This document shows positions 1 to 6,180 of a stretch of 9,479 bases of DNA, piece by piece (position 1 is the stretch's first letter; every line of letters starts with the position of its first letter). Below the pieces are notes generated by a model. The model did not search any database. It was not told the DNA's origin and saw nothing but the letters and a program-made list of their open reading frames with translations. The stretch lies in the NCBI GenBank assembly GCA_036505275.1, contig DASXTS010000286.1:1-9479 (forward strand). Direction: 5' to 3'. Both the position numbers and the translations under genes were made by a program. Origin of the DNA: DASXTS01 sp036505275 (GTDB lineage Bacteria > Actinomycetota > Actinomycetes > Mycobacteriales > Pseudonocardiaceae).

Positions 1-2
1 CT

Positions 3-1241
3 CGGACGACCCAACCGGCGAACACGCCGCTGGAGGGGGGCGCGGGGACGCTTCGGCCGGCGCGGCTCGGCGTGGCGGACCTGCTTCGGGTCGGGGGAGC
101 GGGGCTGCGCACCCGGCCGCTGCGGGTGGTGCTGTCCGCGCTCGGCATTGCGATCGGCATCGCGGCCATGCTCGCGGTGGTTGGCATCTCCACCTCGAGC
201 CGCGCCGAGCTGCAGCGCACCCTGGACCGGCTGGGCACCAACCTGCTCACCGCCGGCCCCGGCCAGTCTCTCTTCGGCGACGACGCCACGCTGCCCACCG
301 ACTCGGTGGCCATGGTCGGCCGGATCGGCCCGGTCACCTCCGTCACCGCCACCGGGCGTGTCGCCGGCGCGTACGTGTACCGCAACCGCCGCATCCCGGC
401 CGCGGAGACCGGCAGCATCTCGGTACAGGCGGCCCGGCTCGACCTGCCGGACACCGTCGGCCTCACGCTGGCGTCCGGGAACTGGCTGACGGCCGCGACC
501 GAGCGGTACCCGGCCGTGGTGCTCGGCGGCAAGGCCGCCAGCCGTCTCGGCATCGGCCGGGCCGGCGAGGACCGGCAGGTGTGGCTCGGCGGCCGCTGGT
601 TCACCGTGGTCGGCATCCTCGACCCGGTGCCGCTCGCGCCGGAACTGGACAGCGCCGCGCTGATCGGCTGGACCGCGGCAACCAACTACCTCGGCTTCGA
701 TGGACACCCGACCACGATCTACACCAGGACCACGGACAGCGCCGTGGCCGCGGTGCGCTCCGTCCTCGCCGCCACCGCCAACCCGGAACACCCCGAGGAG
801 GTCAAGGTGTCCCGGCCGTCCGACGCGCTGGCCGCCCGGCAGGCCACCGACGACGCGTTCACCGGCCTGCTGCTCGGGCTCGGTGCCGTGGCCCTGCTGG
901 TGGGCGGCGTCGGTGTGGCGAACACCATGGTGATCTCCGTGCTGGAACGCCGCGCCGAGATCGGCCTGCGCCGCGCCCTCGGCGCCACCCGCGGGCAGAT
1001 CCGCTGGCAGTTCGTCGTCGAGTCGCAGCTGCTGGCGGCGCTCGGCGGGGTGGGCGGCGTGCTGCTCGGGGTCGCGGTGACCGCCGTGTACGCCGGCACC
1101 CAGCACTGGCCGATCGTGGTGCCGGCCTGGGCCATGCTCGGCGGGCTGGCGGCCACGCTGCTGATCGGCGGCATCGCCGGGTTGTACCCGGCGGTCAGGG
1201 CCGCCCGGCTGGCGCCGACCGAGGCCCTCGCCACACCGTGA
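3..1241 (+). CDS. MacB/FtsX-type ABC transporter permease, 5' end probably outside window
   Basis: Membrane subunit of a MacB-like ABC exporter; it would work with a separate ATPase (probably encoded upstream) in lipid, peptide or drug export, or in envelope stress signalling. Numbering from the GTG at 72: a first membrane helix at about residues 18-40, an extracellular MacB-type periplasmic core domain (about 41-255), then three helices near 262-291, 317-342 and 350-377. The cytoplasmic loop with ERRAEIGLRRALGATRGQI (292-310) is the family hallmark that contacts the ATPase. The frame ends PAVRAARLAPTEAL, the usual C-terminus. The start is doubtful: the frame is open to the left edge, the GTG at 72 has no Shine-Dalgarno site at a proper distance, and the residues just before it (RPARLG, then VADLLRVGG) look like the cytoplasmic lead-in of homologues. 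I therefore treat the gene as 5' partial. The substrate is unknown. Confidence 0.85.
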   Translation, partial: RTTQPANTPLEGGAGTLRPARLGVADLLRVGGAGLRTRPLRVVLSALGIAIGIAAMLAVVGISTSSRAELQRTLDRLGTNLLTAGPGQSLFGDDATLPTDSVAMVGRIGPVTSVTATGRVAGAYVYRNRRIPAAETGSISVQAARLDLPDTVGLTLASGNWLTAATERYPAVVLGGKAASRLGIGRAGEDRQVWLGGRWFTVVGILDPVPLAPELDSAALIGWTAATNYLGFDGHPTTIYTRTTDSAVAAVRSVLAATANPEHPEEVKVSRPSDALAARQATDDAFTGLLLGLGAVALLVGGVGVANTMVISVLERRAEIGLRRALGATRGQIRWQFVVESQLLAALGGVGGVLLGVAVTAVYAGTQHWPIVVPAWAMLGGLAATLLIGGIAGLYPAVRAARLAPTEALATP

Positions 1242-1281
1242 GGCCCTCGCCGCGCCTCGGGTGTGAAACCCCGCGTGCGGC

Positions 1282-1315
1282 GGCCGGACCCTGACCTGGA
1301 TTCCAGGGTCCGGCC
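1282..1315 (+). terminator. Strong hairpin terminator after the ABC permease
   Basis: A perfect 12-bp inverted repeat, GGCCGGACCCTG (1282-1293) and CAGGGTCCGGCC (1304-1315), encloses a 10-nt loop. It lies 40 bp after the permease stop and ends 73 bp before the next gene. There is no T-run after it, which is usual for terminators in GC-rich actinomycetes. It should separate permease transcription from the PspC gene. Confidence 0.7.
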
Positions 1316-1352
1316 CCGAGGCGCGCTGGCGAGCGAGCCGGCATGCTGAGGC

Positions 1353-1371
1353 GGTGAGCAGCCAGCTCACC
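1353..1371 (+). promoter_or_regulatory. Small hairpin just upstream of the pspC-like ribosome binding site
   Basis: GGTGAGC (1353-1359) and GCTCACC (1365-1371) form a 7-bp stem with a 5-nt loop. It ends 6 bp before the GAGGAGGA ribosome binding site of the PspC gene. If it lies in the transcript it could affect ribosome access, or it could be half of an operator. Short stems like this also arise by chance in GC-rich DNA, so this is only a candidate. Confidence 0.25.
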
Positions 1372-1388
1372 ACCGCCGAGGAGGACAT

Positions 1389-1577
1389 GTGCCCAGCACG
1401 CTCACCCGACCAACCGACCGAGCCGTGATCGCCGGGGTCTGCGCCGGGCTGGCCGACCGCTTCGGCATGCAGCCCAACACCGTACGGCTGATCTTCGTGC
1501 TGTCCTGCCTGCTGCCCGGGCCGCAGTTCGTGATCTACCTGGTGCTCTGGGCGATCATGCCTAAGCGCCAGTACTGA
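1389..1577 (+). CDS. PspC-domain small membrane protein
   Basis: A 62-residue protein that is essentially one PspC domain. The signature DRAVIAGVCAGLADRFGM (residues 10-27) is followed by NTVRLIFVLSCLLPG and a hydrophobic stretch FVIYLVLWAIMP (about 47-58), giving a membrane protein with a short polar N-terminus. In enterobacteria PspC senses membrane stress for the phage-shock response. Stand-alone short PspC proteins are frequent in actinomycetes, and their role there is mostly undefined. The GTG start is set by the sequence GAGGAGGA at 1378-1385. A nearby ATG at 1387 is in another frame and reaches a stop after 13 codons. The gene is followed after 9 bp by the phosphotransferase gene, so the two probably share a transcript. 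Family assignment is secure; function is inferred only from the domain. Confidence 0.85.
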   Translation: MPSTLTRPTDRAVIAGVCAGLADRFGMQPNTVRLIFVLSCLLPGPQFVIYLVLWAIMPKRQY

Positions 1578-1586
1578 GCCGCCGGC

Positions 1587-2480
1587 ATGGACCGCCCGCA
1601 GGCGCTGGTGCGGCGGGCGGTCGCGGCGGCAGAGACGGTCGCGCGCGAGGTTGGCCTGCGGTGCACCGAGCCGGTGGTGCTCTCCGCGCGGGGCAACGCC
1701 GTGGTTCACCTGGCGCCGGCGCCGGTGGTGGCCAGGGTGAGCACCCTGACCGCGTGGACCCGGCGCGACCCGGCCGCCTGGCTACGCAGGGAGGTCGCCG
1801 TCGCGGCCACCGCCGCGGCGAACGGCGGCCCGGTGGTGCCGCCGACCGACCTGGCGCACCCGGGGCCGTACCTGGCCGGCGGGCTCTCGCTGACCCTGTG
1901 GAGGCACGTCACGGTGTCCCCGGAGCGGGCACCCGCCCCGGCCGCCGGGGAGGCGCTGGCCGCCCTGCACGACGCGCTGCAGCACCATGCCGAGCCCCTG
2001 CCGAGGCTGACCGTGGTGCACGACCTGGTAACGGAGGGGCTCGCCGCGCTGCACCGGCACCGGGCGGTGGACGCCGCGGTGTTGAACGGGCTGCGGCGCG
2101 TGCACGCTGAGATCCTGCGCGACCTGCCGGCGAACGCCGGCCCGGCCATTGTCCTGCACGGCGACGCGCACCCCGGCAATCTGCTGCGGGTCGGCGACCG
2201 CTGGCTGTGGACCGACCTGGAAGAGACCTGCACCGGGCCGCGGGCGTGGGACCTGGCGGTGCTGTCGAACCAGTCCGGCTCGCCGGCCGATGGCGCCGCC
2301 GCCGTCCTGGCGTACGCGGCCGCCGCGGGCGTGCCCGTGCCGACGCCGCAGGACCTGGCCCCCTTCGTGCGGGCCCGGCACCTCGAGGGCACGGTGTGGG
2401 TGCTCGGCATGGCCCACCAGTACCCGGACCGCTACGCCGGCATCGCGGACGGCATGCTTCGGCTCGTGCTCCAGTCTTAG
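1587..2480 (+). CDS. APH-fold phosphotransferase (aminoglycoside phosphotransferase family)
   Basis: A 297-residue cytosolic kinase-like enzyme of the APH/choline kinase superfamily, transferring the ATP gamma-phosphate to a small-molecule hydroxyl. The catalytic loop HGDAHPGNLL (191-200) gives the general base Asp193 and metal ligand Asn198. The DFG-equivalent is WTDLEETCTGPRAWDLA (208-224), with metal ligand Asp210 and the conserved WDLA after it. The N-lobe is divergent: VVARVSTL (47-54) occupies the place of the ATP-binding beta strand that usually carries the Lys, but shows Arg instead. Length fits the family. The ATG is 9 bp after the PspC stop with no clear Shine-Dalgarno site, suggesting translation by coupling. 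The substrate cannot be read from sequence. Resistance to aminoglycosides should not be assumed, since most actinomycete members of this family have unknown substrates. Confidence 0.82.
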   Translation: MDRPQALVRRAVAAAETVAREVGLRCTEPVVLSARGNAVVHLAPAPVVARVSTLTAWTRRDPAAWLRREVAVAATAAANGGPVVPPTDLAHPGPYLAGGLSLTLWRHVTVSPERAPAPAAGEALAALHDALQHHAEPLPRLTVVHDLVTEGLAALHRHRAVDAAVLNGLRRVHAEILRDLPANAGPAIVLHGDAHPGNLLRVGDRWLWTDLEETCTGPRAWDLAVLSNQSGSPADGAAAVLAYAAAAGVPVPTPQDLAPFVRARHLEGTVWVLGMAHQYPDRYAGIADGMLRLVLQS

Positions 2481-2485
2481 GCTTT

Positions 2486-2497
2486 GCTTATATAAGC
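2486..2497. promoter_or_regulatory. AT-rich palindrome over the -10 region, likely ArsR autoregulatory operator
   Basis: GCTTATATAAGC is a perfect 12-bp palindrome and one of the most AT-rich spots in this GC-rich window. It lies in the 18-bp gap between the phosphotransferase stop and the ArsR start, and contains a TATAAG (2491-2496) usable as a -10 box. AT-rich dyads over the promoter are the usual operator of ArsR-family repressors. Binding here would block the regulator's own promoter and the downstream SRPBCC gene. Being only 1-2 bp from the GTG at 2499, it also fits a leaderless or nearly leaderless transcript. No convincing -35 box is visible. Operator role is inferred. Confidence 0.55.
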
Positions 2498-2498
2498 T

Positions 2499-2888
2499 GT
2501 GGCTGATAGACTTGGCCTCGTGCACGCGTTCGATGTGCTTGGCGACCCGGTGCGCCGGCGCGTACTCGAGCTTCTCGCCGACGGGGAAAAGACCTCCGGC
2601 GCGATCTGTGCCGTCGTCCAGGAGCAGTTCGGGATCAGCCAGCCGGCCGTGTCGCAGCATCTGCGGGTGCTGCGCGAGAGCGGGTTCGCCACCGTGCGGC
2701 CGGAGGGCGCCCGGCGGCTCTATGCGGTTCAGCACGAGCCGCTGCGCGACGTCGACGCCTGGCTCGGCCGCTTCCGGCGGTTCTGGACACCGCACCTCGA
2801 CGCGTTGGCCACCGAGCTGGCCAGGGGTCGGCGAGCCAGCCGCCTCCACGAAACCGACGAAGAACCCGAACGGAGGACCAGCTCATGA
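2499..2888 (+). CDS. ArsR/SmtB-family winged-helix transcriptional regulator
   Basis: A 129-residue DNA-binding repressor. The core runs from HAFDVLGDPVRRRVLELLADGE (about 9-30) through the helix-turn-helix, with recognition helix ISQPAVSQHLRVLRESGF (46-63), to the wing VRPEGARRLYAV (66-77). There is a single Cys (37) and no CxC or other recognisable metal site. It therefore belongs to the non-metal ArsR group typically paired with AHSA1/SRPBCC genes, whose inducer is generally unknown. The start is ambiguous: GTG 2499 directly follows the palindrome, while GTG 2520 (giving MHAFDVLGDP) matches the usual N-terminus of this group; neither has a Shine-Dalgarno site. The stop overlaps the next ATG by 4 bp. 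Autoregulation through the palindrome at 2486-2497 is likely. Family call is certain; start is not. Confidence 0.9.
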   Translation: MADRLGLVHAFDVLGDPVRRRVLELLADGEKTSGAICAVVQEQFGISQPAVSQHLRVLRESGFATVRPEGARRLYAVQHEPLRDVDAWLGRFRRFWTPHLDALATELARGRRASRLHETDEEPERRTSS

Positions 2889-3535
2889 TCGACGTCAACC
2901 ACCAGATCAACGCCGTACAGCGGCGGGTCGGCAGCCGGACGCTCGAGGCGGGCGAGGCGCGCGTCGTGGCGATCGCCCAGAGCTACCAAGCCGACCTGGA
3001 CGACGTGTGGGACGCCTGCACCAACCCGGAACGGATCCCGCGCTGGTTCCTGCCGATCACGGGCGAGCTGCGCCTCGGCGGCCGGTACCAGCTGCAGGGC
3101 AACGCCGGCGGCACGATCGAGCGCTGCGATCCGCCGAAGAGCTTCGCCGCAACCTGGGAGTACGGCGAGGGGATGAGCTGGATCGAAGTCCGGTTGTCCA
3201 CCGAGCCGGACGGCGGCACCCGGTTGGAGCTGGAGCACATCGCGCACGTCGACGAGCACTTCGCCGAGTTCGGTCCGGGCGCGGTCGGGGTCGGCTGGGA
3301 CGGCGGATTCATGGGCCTGGCGATTCATCTCGCCTCGGGCCGGGCCGTCGATCCCGAGCAGGTCGCGGCGTGGACCGGCTCCGAGGAGGGCAGGCGGTTC
3401 ATGTCGCTGAGCAGCGATCGGTGGTACGAGGCGAGCGTCGCGGCCGGCGCTGACCCCGCCGCCGCCCGAGCCGCGGCCGACCGGACCACAGCGGCCTACA
3501 CGGCCGCTCCTGCCGAGCAGGCGGCCGACTCCTGA
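2885..3535 (+). CDS. SRPBCC / AHSA1-domain protein
   Basis: A 216-residue soluble protein with one START-like (AHSA1, activator of Hsp90 ATPase homologue type) domain at about residues 27-155. Family marks are VWDACTNPERIPRWFLPI (41-58), the GELRLGGRYQL strand pair (60-70), the CDPPKSFAATWEYGE stretch (81-95) and TRLELEHIAHVDEHFAEFG (112-130). The domain forms a deep hydrophobic pocket for small ligands. An alanine-rich helical tail (about 160-216) extends it. The ATG is fixed by GGAGGA at 2872-2877, seven bases upstream, and by the ATGA overlap with the ArsR gene. In actinomycetes this pair is common and the SRPBCC protein is presumed to bind, or enzymatically act on, the signal molecule, but no function is established. 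The next gene is convergent, 19 bp away. Confidence 0.88.
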   Translation: MIDVNHQINAVQRRVGSRTLEAGEARVVAIAQSYQADLDDVWDACTNPERIPRWFLPITGELRLGGRYQLQGNAGGTIERCDPPKSFAATWEYGEGMSWIEVRLSTEPDGGTRLELEHIAHVDEHFAEFGPGAVGVGWDGGFMGLAIHLASGRAVDPEQVAAWTGSEEGRRFMSLSSDRWYEASVAAGADPAAARAAADRTTAAYTAAPAEQAADS

Positions 3536-3559
3536 CCAGCTGGGACGGTCGCGGTCAGG
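3531..3559. terminator. Candidate bidirectional terminator between convergent genes
   Basis: CCTGACC (3531-3537) and GGTCAGG (3553-3559) form a 7-bp perfect stem with a 15-nt loop. Each arm contains the stop codon of one of the two convergent genes (TGA at 3533 on +, TGA at 3557 on -). The placement suits a shared terminator in a 19-bp convergent gap. The stem is short and the loop long, so support is modest. Confidence 0.35.
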
Positions 3560-4985
3560 CCGCCGCGGCGGCCCCCGTGGACCACCAGCGGCGGCCGTCG
3601 TCCGGCAGGGTGCCGATCGGGTCGTAGTACGGGTAGCGGCGGCTCAGCGCGTCCGGGTCGTACAGCTCGATGCCGGTGCGGTAGTTCTTCGTCCAGTACG
3701 AGATGCCGCGCTCGCGGTCGTACTCGGCGTACTGGTGCACCCAGCGCTTGCCCACATAGGGCACGTCGCACACGATCCGCGGGGTCGCGTAGCCCGGCAG
3801 GTATCCCATGATCGCGTGCTGCAGCTCCCGGGCCTCCCATACCGCGACCCGCCAGTGCTCGGCGTTGGGGATCATGTCGCACATGTAGAAGTAGTACGGC
3901 AGGATGTTGGCCTCGCCCTGCAGCGCGAAGCAGAGGTCCAGCAGCGCCTCCGGGGTGGCGTTCACGCCACGCATGAGCACGCCCTGGTTGCGCACGTCCC
4001 GCACGCCGATCTCCAGCGCGGTTCGAGCCGCCTCGGCTACCAGCGGGGTGACCGACTGGACGTGGTTGACGTGGGTGTGGATGGCGAGGTTGACGCCGCG
4101 GCGCCGCGCGGTGCGAGCCACCCGCTCCAGGCCCTCGACCACTTTCGGTTGCAACCAGTGTTGCGGCAGGCCGGCCAGCGCCTTGGTGGCCAGCCTGATG
4201 TCCCGCACGGTGTCGATGTCCAGCAGCCGCATCAGGAACGACTCCAGCTGCGGCCACGGCACGTTGGCCACGTCACCGCCGGAGACCACCACGTCCCGCA
4301 CGCCCGGCGCGCCGCTCAGATAGTCGATCATTGCCTGCTGCCGGTCGACGGGCTTGAGCAGCAGCTTGTGCTTGTCGACCGCTGCGGTGGAGTTGCCGAC
4401 CAGGTCCATCCGGGTGCAGTGGCCGCAGTACTGCGGGCAGGTGGAGATCAGCTCGGCGAGCACCTTGGTCGGGTAGCGGTGGGTCAACCCCTCGACCACC
4501 CACATCTCGGCCTCGTGCAGCGAGTCGCGGACGGAGTGCGGGTGGCTCGGCCACACCGGGTCGCGATCCGAGCGCACCGGCAGCATGTAGCGGCGGATCG
4601 GGTCGGCGTAGAACGCCTCGGTGAACTCGTCCGGTGTGGTGTGTGCCGTGCTGTCCGGGACCATGGTGTTGAGCATCTGCGGCGGCAGCAGCATCGACAT
4701 GGTCGCGGTCTCGGCCTGGTCGGCGGCCAGGTCGTCGTAGAACCGATCGGTCAGCAGGTCGCCGACCACGGCGCGCAGCTGCCTGGCGTTCTTCACGCAG
4801 TGCACCCGCTGCCACTGGGCGTTGCGCCAGTTGCCGTCGGTGGTATCCCGCCAGCCGGGGAAGCGTCGCCAGTCTGGCTCGACGAGCTCGTGCCGCCGGT
4901 AGTCGTAGGGCTGCTGCAGCGCCCGCCGGAAGACCTCGGCGGCCGGTGGGCCTGCGACCGCTGGCCGGTCACTCGCCACGGTCAT
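3555..4985 (-). CDS. kamA: KamA-family lysine 2,3-aminomutase (radical SAM, PLP)
   Basis: A 476-residue cytosolic radical SAM enzyme predicted to convert L-lysine to L-beta-lysine, the first step of the lysine mutase pathway. The [4Fe-4S]/SAM motif CPQYCGHC has Cys183, Cys187 and Cys190. Arg192 follows two residues later, at the place of the substrate-carboxylate Arg of clostridial KamA. SGGD (235-238) is the SAM-binding GGE-like motif. Asp370 in MCDMIPNAEHWR and Asp407 in IVCDVPYVGK align with the two Asp that hold the lysine side-chain ammonium. Lys413 is the PLP lysine. The usual PGGGGK loop is here PYVGK, one residue shorter. The ATG at 4985 is preferred: GGGAGG lies 8 bases upstream, whereas the GTG at 4994 overlaps that ribosome site. 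It is divergent from the kdd operon, 121 bp away, which supports lysine as substrate. Other KamA-like enzymes act on glutamate or on EF-P, so substrate is inferred from residues plus context. Confidence 0.88.
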   Translation of the reverse strand: MTVASDRPAVAGPPAAEVFRRALQQPYDYRRHELVEPDWRRFPGWRDTTDGNWRNAQWQRVHCVKNARQLRAVVGDLLTDRFYDDLAADQAETATMSMLLPPQMLNTMVPDSTAHTTPDEFTEAFYADPIRRYMLPVRSDRDPVWPSHPHSVRDSLHEAEMWVVEGLTHRYPTKVLAELISTCPQYCGHCTRMDLVGNSTAAVDKHKLLLKPVDRQQAMIDYLSGAPGVRDVVVSGGDVANVPWPQLESFLMRLLDIDTVRDIRLATKALAGLPQHWLQPKVVEGLERVARTARRRGVNLAIHTHVNHVQSVTPLVAEAARTALEIGVRDVRNQGVLMRGVNATPEALLDLCFALQGEANILPYYFYMCDMIPNAEHWRVAVWEARELQHAIMGYLPGYATPRIVCDVPYVGKRWVHQYAEYDRERGISYWTKNYRTGIELYDPDALSRRYPYYDPIGTLPDDGRRWWSTGAAAAA

Positions 4986-5017
4986 CCCAACCACCTCCCG
5001 AAACCTTCTTCATCCGT

Positions 5018-5053
5018 GCGATGTGGAGAGCGATATGGAGTGCGTTGTGGAGA
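5018..5053. repeat. Three tandem 12-bp direct repeats in the divergent kamA/kdd promoter region
   Basis: Three abutting units with an exact 12-bp period: GCGATGTGGAGA (5018-5029), GCGATATGGAGT (5030-5041) and GCGTTGTGGAGA (5042-5053). Nine of the 12 positions are identical in all three (GCG, T, GGAG plus the shared T before it vary least). The array lies in the 121-bp non-coding space between the divergent genes. It is immediately upstream of the kdd -10 box (5058-5063), and so covers the place of its -35 region. Iterated direct repeats next to a weak -35 are typical of activator or repressor binding sites. The regulator is not identified; no regulator gene lies beside this locus in the window. 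Confidence 0.6.
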
Positions 5054-5057
5054 AGGA

Positions 5058-5063
5058 TATACT
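5058..5063 (+). promoter_or_regulatory. Probable -10 box of the kdd operon
   Basis: TATACT matches the sigma-70-type -10 consensus at five of six positions and stands in an AT-rich island. With a 17-bp spacer the -35 would fall at 5035-5040 (ATGGAG), inside the 12-bp repeats and far from TTGACA, suggesting dependence on an activator. Transcription would begin near 5070, leaving a leader of about 37 bases that contains the ribosome site at 5094-5100. The complementary strand reads TATATC across the same island and could serve kamA, but this is weaker. Confidence 0.45.
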
Positions 5064-5093
5064 GCTCACACCCAGCATCGCCGAAAATCTTCT

Positions 5094-5100
5094 GGGAGGA
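5094..5100 (+). promoter_or_regulatory. Ribosome binding site that fixes the kdd start
   Basis: GGGAGGA lies six bases before GTG 5107, the ideal distance. The longer in-frame ATG at 5023 has no ribosome site, and the codons between the two starts encode the 12-bp promoter repeats and the -10 box. The site therefore decides for the GTG at 5107 (the adjacent GTG 5110 is the only close alternative). Confidence 0.8.
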
Positions 5101-5106
5101 ACCCCT

Positions 5107-6180
5107 GTGGTGCGGCGCTCTTCCCCGTACGGGCTGCATCGGGTGCTCGCCGCGCAACCTGGGGTGACCGGCCCGTCGGTGCTGCCGCAGCAGGCCTGGC
5201 GGCTCGACCCGGAGCCGACCCCGTGGCCGGACGAGGTGATCGTCGACGTTGAGCGGCTGAACCTGGACGCCGCCTCGTTCCGCCAGTTGCGCTCCGTACA
5301 TGGCGACGACGCCGACGCGCTGCGCGGCGCCGTGCTGGAGATCGTCGCCACCCGCGGCAAGATGCAGAACCCGGTCACCGGCTCGGGCGGCATGCTGCTC
5401 GGCACGGTGCGGGCGGTGGGGCCGCAGTCGCCGCTGGGGCTCTCGATCGGCCAGCGCATCGCCACCCTGGTGTCGCTGACGCTGACCCCGCTGCGGATCA
5501 CTGACGGGCTGCTGCGCTGGGACGGCGCGAGCGAGCAGCTGCCGTGCGCCGGCACGGCCGTGCTGTTCGGCCGGTCGATCGCGGCCGTGCTGCCGGCCGA
5601 CCTGACCGACGGGCTGGCGCTGGCCGTGCTCGACGTCTGCGGCGCGCCGGCGCTGACCGACCGGGTGGTGCGTCGCGCGGCGACCCGCGCATCGGGCGGG
5701 CGGCCGTCCGTGTGCGTGCTCGGCGGCGGCGGCAAGTCCGGATCGCTGTCGCTGGCCGCGGCCCGCCGCGCCGGGGCCAGCCGGCTGGTCGCGGTGGTGC
5801 CGTCCGCGGCCGAGGCCGAGCTGGTGCGCACGGCGGCGCTGGCGGACGAGGTGGTGCTGGCCGACGCGCGCGACCCGCTCGCGGTGGCCGCCGGGATCGG
5901 CACGCCGGTCGACGTGACGGTCGTGTGTGTTGACGTCGCCGGCTGCGAGCACGGCGCGATCATGGCGACCGCGCCGGGTGGCGAGATCATCTTCTTCTCC
6001 ATGGCGACCTCGTTCGCGGCCGCGGCGCTTGGCGCCGAGGGGCTGGCCGCCGACGTGCAGATGCTCATCGGCAACGGCTTCGTGCCCGGGCACGCCGAGT
6101 TCGCGCTGGACCTGGTCCGCAACGAGCCCGGCGTGCGGATGCTGTTCGAGGCGCGCGAGCGGCAGACTTCACCGCGATGA
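5107..6180 (+). CDS. kdd: L-erythro-3,5-diaminohexanoate dehydrogenase
   Basis: A 357-residue NAD(P)-dependent oxidoreductase predicted to deaminate (3S,5S)-3,5-diaminohexanoate oxidatively to 5-amino-3-oxohexanoate, the third step of the lysine mutase pathway. It has the medium-chain-dehydrogenase-like layout of Kdd. The N-terminus SPYGLHRVL (5-13) matches the family. It is followed by a GroES-like catalytic half with the strongly family-specific KMQNPVTGSGGMLLGTV (85-101). A Rossmann half follows, with VCVLGGGGKSGSLS (202-215) as nucleotide-binding loop and GGEIIFFSMATSFAAAALGAEG (291-312) near the end. The start is GTG 5107, set by GGGAGGA; the 84 bp of open frame before it is promoter. 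The stop overlaps the amidohydrolase ATG by 4 bp. Clustering with kamA, kamD and kamE makes the assignment firm. Confidence 0.88.
   Translation: MVRRSSPYGLHRVLAAQPGVTGPSVLPQQAWRLDPEPTPWPDEVIVDVERLNLDAASFRQLRSVHGDDADALRGAVLEIVATRGKMQNPVTGSGGMLLGTVRAVGPQSPLGLSIGQRIATLVSLTLTPLRITDGLLRWDGASEQLPCAGTAVLFGRSIAAVLPADLTDGLALAVLDVCGAPALTDRVVRRAATRASGGRPSVCVLGGGGKSGSLSLAAARRAGASRLVAVVPSAAEAELVRTAALADEVVLADARDPLAVAAGIGTPVDVTVVCVDVAGCEHGAIMATAPGGEIIFFSMATSFAAAALGAEGLAADVQMLIGNGFVPGHAEFALDLVRNEPGVRMLFEARERQTSPR

Noticed and set aside
581..1294. 237-residue + frame inside the ABC permease gene
   Set aside because: Arg/Ala/Gly-rich alternate frame with no domain, overlapping a convincing permease in the correct frame.
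1354..1428. Short frame GTG 1354 encoding 24 residues (MSSQLTTAEEDM...) overlapping the PspC start
   Set aside because: It has no ribosome binding site and overlaps the hairpin and the PspC ribosome site; its second half only shadows the PspC coding sequence. A leader peptide is not excluded but nothing supports it.
4986..4994. GTG 4994 as kamA start (three residues longer)
   Set aside because: The GTG overlaps the GGGAGGTGG ribosome site; ATG 4985 has this site at eight bases.
3735..5252. 505-residue open frame on + opposite the kamA gene
   Set aside because: Low-complexity composition rich in His, Val, Arg and Gly, typical of the antisense of a GC-rich gene; the opposite strand holds a clear radical SAM enzyme with all its motifs.
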